Source: Salinirussus sp. (GTDB lineage Archaea; Halobacteriota; Halobacteria; Halobacteriales; Haloarculaceae). Taken from it: a stretch of 32,778 nt of DNA. This document shows positions 30,982 to 32,778 of this stretch, in pieces; position 1 is the first letter of the stretch; each line of letters begins with the position of its first letter. The notes below the pieces were generated by a model, which made no database searches, had not been told where the DNA came from, and saw only the letters and a program-made list of their open reading frames with translations. Location of the stretch: contig JAQCNN010000101.1 in assembly GCA_028275005.1 (NCBI GenBank), forward strand, positions 1 to 32,778. Reading direction: 5' to 3'. Both the position numbers and the translations under genes were made by a program.

Positions 30982-31359
30982 ATGTATACAACGACGGTGC
31001 GGACGGACTTTGTCGCCCAGCACTACCTCACAGTTCCGGACCCGGGCCCGGAGGGTGAGCCCCACTCCCACCACTACGAGGTCGAACTGGAGTTTCGCGG
31101 GCCGGCGCTGAACGAGTACGACTACCTGGTGAACATCGACGACGCGGAAGCCGCGCTGTCGGACCTGGCCGACCGCTACCGGGATACGATGCTCAACGAC
31201 CTCCCGGAGTTCGAGGGGTACAACCCCAGTGTCGAGCGGTTCGCGCGCGTCACCTTCGGCCGTGTGACCGACCGGGTCACCAGCGAGACCGTGACCGAAC
31301 TCGCGGTGACGGTCTGGGAGGACGACCAGGCCGCTGCCGGCTACGACGCGGCGGTATGA
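30982..31359 (+). CDS. 6-pyruvoyl-tetrahydropterin synthase/QueD-fold protein, altered active site
   Basis: A 125-residue T-fold protein. The three zinc-binding histidines are recognisable (H14, H28 and H30 in HSHHYEVELEF), and NPSVERFA and ELAVTVWED match conserved family segments. The catalytic Cys, four residues before the HxH in QueD/PTPS, is Glu24, as in PTPS-III enzymes. The conserved Asp-His before LND is replaced by Arg-Asp in YRDTMLNDL. It may make a pterin intermediate or have another reaction. Its stop overlaps the glycosyltransferase start by 4 nt (ATGA). ATG 30982 fits the TATA box at 30950-30956; ATG 30970 is an alternative that adds four residues. Confidence 0.82.
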   Translation: MYTTTVRTDFVAQHYLTVPDPGPEGEPHSHHYEVELEFRGPALNEYDYLVNIDDAEAALSDLADRYRDTMLNDLPEFEGYNPSVERFARVTFGRVTDRVTSETVTELAVTVWEDDQAAAGYDAAV

Positions 31360-32486
31360 GGGTCGGGTTGACGCTGTACGGCGACCTCGACGAGCGGTCC
31401 GGCGGGTTCCGGTACGACCGCCGACTCCTCGAGGAGCTGGAGGCCGCCGGCGACGAGGTCGAGGTAATCTCGTTGCCCTGGCGCTCCTACCCCCGGGGAC
31501 TGCTCGATTCGCTCTCCCCGCAGGTCCGCGAGCGCCTCGCGACCGACGTGGACGTGATGTTACAGGACGAACTCGCCCACCCGTCACTGCTCGGCCACAC
31601 ACAGGGGTTACCCTATCCGGTGGTGAGTATCGTCCATCACCTCCGGGCCAGCGAGGCCCGGCCGCTGGCGCCGGTGTACCGGCGGCTCGAATCCCGGTAC
31701 CTCTCGGGGGTCGACGCCGTTGTCTGTAACAGCCACGCGACCTGTGACGCCGTCACGGCGTTGGGTGTCGACCCGGCGGACACACTCGTCGCGCCGCCGG
31801 CCGGCGACCGGTTCGACCCCGCCGTCGACGACACACAGGTCCGCCGTCGTGCCCAGGAGGAGCCACTCCAGGTCGTCTTTGTTGGCAACGTCACCCCCCG
31901 AAAAGGGCTCGACACGCTTGTCGACGCCCTGGCACGCGTCGATACCCCGGTCCACCTGACGGCCGTTGGCCGGCCTGTCGACCAGGAGTACTACGACAGC
32001 GTGCGGGCTCGCGCCCGTGACCACGGCCTCGCCGACCGGGTGACATTCGCCGGGGAACTGTCCGACGACGCCCTCGCGGCGACGCTACAGGAGAGTCACG
32101 TCCTCGCCGTCCCCTCGCGTCACGAGGGGTTCGGCATCGTCTACCTGGAGGGGATGGGCTTTGGACTGCCGGCCGTCGCCAGCGCCGCCGGCGGCGCAGC
32201 AGAGGTCGTCGCCGACGGCGAGACGGGTGTGCTCGTCGACCCCGATGACCCCGCGGCGGTCGCCGAGAGCCTGAACGCGCTGGGGCGTGACCGTGACCGC
32301 CTGACCCGGATGGGTACGGCCGCACGGGACCGGTACGACTCACACCCGGACTGGTCGGAGACCGCATCCGAGGTCCGGTCCCTGCTCGCTCGGGTCGCAC
32401 GGGCCGGCGAGGGGGGACACGAGGCTGCCGACGCGGACACCGAGACCGGCCCAAGCGGCGACACCGGCCGGGAGGCACGGTCGTGA
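31356..32486 (+). CDS. Family 4 glycosyltransferase (GT-B)
   Basis: A 376-residue retaining glycosyltransferase. The N-terminal half has RVGLTLYGDLDERSGGFRYDRRLL and the linker helix AVVCNSHATCDAV. The C-terminal half has VVFVGNVTPRKGLDTLVDAL and the EX7E signature in HEGFGIVYLEG (E257, E265), which binds the sugar-nucleotide donor. The last 25 residues are a disordered acidic tail. It is soluble, with no transmembrane helix. The 4-nt overlaps with the PTPS-like gene (ATGA) and the methyltransferase gene (GTGA) show a three-gene coupled unit. The acceptor may be a small molecule made by this cluster, or a lipid or surface glycan; the sequence does not decide. Confidence 0.9.
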   Translation: MRVGLTLYGDLDERSGGFRYDRRLLEELEAAGDEVEVISLPWRSYPRGLLDSLSPQVRERLATDVDVMLQDELAHPSLLGHTQGLPYPVVSIVHHLRASEARPLAPVYRRLESRYLSGVDAVVCNSHATCDAVTALGVDPADTLVAPPAGDRFDPAVDDTQVRRRAQEEPLQVVFVGNVTPRKGLDTLVDALARVDTPVHLTAVGRPVDQEYYDSVRARARDHGLADRVTFAGELSDDALAATLQESHVLAVPSRHEGFGIVYLEGMGFGLPAVASAAGGAAEVVADGETGVLVDPDDPAAVAESLNALGRDRDRLTRMGTAARDRYDSHPDWSETASEVRSLLARVARAGEGGHEAADADTETGPSGDTGREARS

Positions 32487-32778
32487 CCGACACCGACTTC
32501 CAGCGGTATCTCGCCGCCAAACGAGGCGTCGACGACCGCGGGCTGGACCGACGCCTGCTCGAGCGTCTCTCCGCGGGGCTGGCCGAGGAGACCCCCGCCG
32601 AGGACACACTCCGGGTCGTCGAGGTGGGAGCCGGGGTCGGCACGATGGTCGAGCGCCTCCTCGAGTGGGACCTGCTGCCGCCCGGGCGGACACACTACAC
32701 GGCCGTCGACGTGGACCCCGACAGCGTCACCACAATCCGTGACCGTCTCACCGAGTGGGCCGCCGGACAGGACCTGAC
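32483..32778 (+). CDS. SAM-dependent methyltransferase, partial
   Basis: 98 codons are present before the window ends. GTG 32483 overlaps the glycosyltransferase TGA (GTGA). The N-terminus reads VTDTDFQRYLAAKRGVDDR. Motif I is EVGAGVGTM (47-55), followed by the acidic end of the second strand YTAVDVDPDS (D76, D78), which binds the SAM ribose. The class I Rossmann fold is clear. The target is unknown: small molecule, sugar or other. It is the third gene of the coupled unit. Confidence 0.85.
   Translation, partial: MTDTDFQRYLAAKRGVDDRGLDRRLLERLSAGLAEETPAEDTLRVVEVGAGVGTMVERLLEWDLLPPGRTHYTAVDVDPDSVTTIRDRLTEWAAGQDL

Noticed and set aside
1..32778. CRISPR arrays, transposases, integrases, tRNA or rRNA genes
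   Set aside because: Looked for and not seen: no regularly spaced repeats, no transposase-like protein and no tRNA-like cloverleaf or rRNA segment.

Overview
The window is chromosomal DNA of a halophilic archaeon (class Halobacteria). The base composition is very GC-rich, and the proteins are acidic and rich in Asp, Glu and Val. TATA-like boxes sit about 22-37 nt upstream of most start codons, the pattern expected for leaderless or nearly leaderless mRNAs. Several proteins match haloarchaeal families that I recognise from memory: type-H malate synthase, a 304-residue malate dehydrogenase of the Haloarcula type, the oriC1-type Orc1/Cdc6, and the oapABC/arvABC genes. I cannot fix the genus. No tRNA, rRNA, insertion sequence or CRISPR array was seen.

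Layout. 1-5100: the start of an unknown gene, a bacterio-opsin-activator-type HTH regulator, malate synthase (no isocitrate lyase beside it) and an XPD/DinG-like helicase. 5198-9862: phosphoserine phosphatase, an O-acetylhomoserine sulfhydrylase-type PLP enzyme, the small exonuclease subunit of DNA polymerase D and signal peptidase I. 9893-14284: the best-defined part, a replication origin. It has orc1/cdc6 on one side, an intergenic region of about 1.1 kb with two perfect 28-bp inverted origin-recognition boxes around an AT-rich, CTAG-rich unwinding region, and the oapA-oapB-oapC operon on the other side. 14397-16487: a small membrane protein, malate dehydrogenase and a zinc-ribbon protein. 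16514-22302 (minus strand): a four-CBS-motif protein, glycyl-tRNA synthetase and a dolichol-kinase-like protein in a tight operon, then Hef helicase/nuclease with its own promoter. 22480-26460: a 55-residue protein, SerA, a 69-residue acidic protein, threonine synthase and a winged-helix regulator.

26766-32778: the least conventional region. It holds a Gfo/Idh/MocA and aldo/keto reductase fusion, a divergent alkaline-phosphatase-superfamily protein, a cysteine-free medium-chain dehydrogenase, a PTPS/QueD-fold protein lacking the usual catalytic Cys and His, a GT4 glycosyltransferase and a SAM methyltransferase cut by the window end. The last three overlap by 4 nt each and are probably translationally coupled. 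A 15-bp inverted repeat enclosing a 14-bp palindrome lies between the dehydrogenase and the PTPS-like gene. This is the best candidate for an uncharacterised pathway, perhaps making a modified or glycosylated pterin-like or sugar compound. That function is inference only.

Three themes recur. Replication and repair genes (orc1, polymerase D small subunit, Hef, XPD-like helicase) lie within about 10 kb of the origin. Serine, threonine and methionine/cysteine enzymes (SerB, SerA, ThrC, MetY-like) are scattered as single units. Malate synthase and malate dehydrogenase represent the glyoxylate and TCA pathways.
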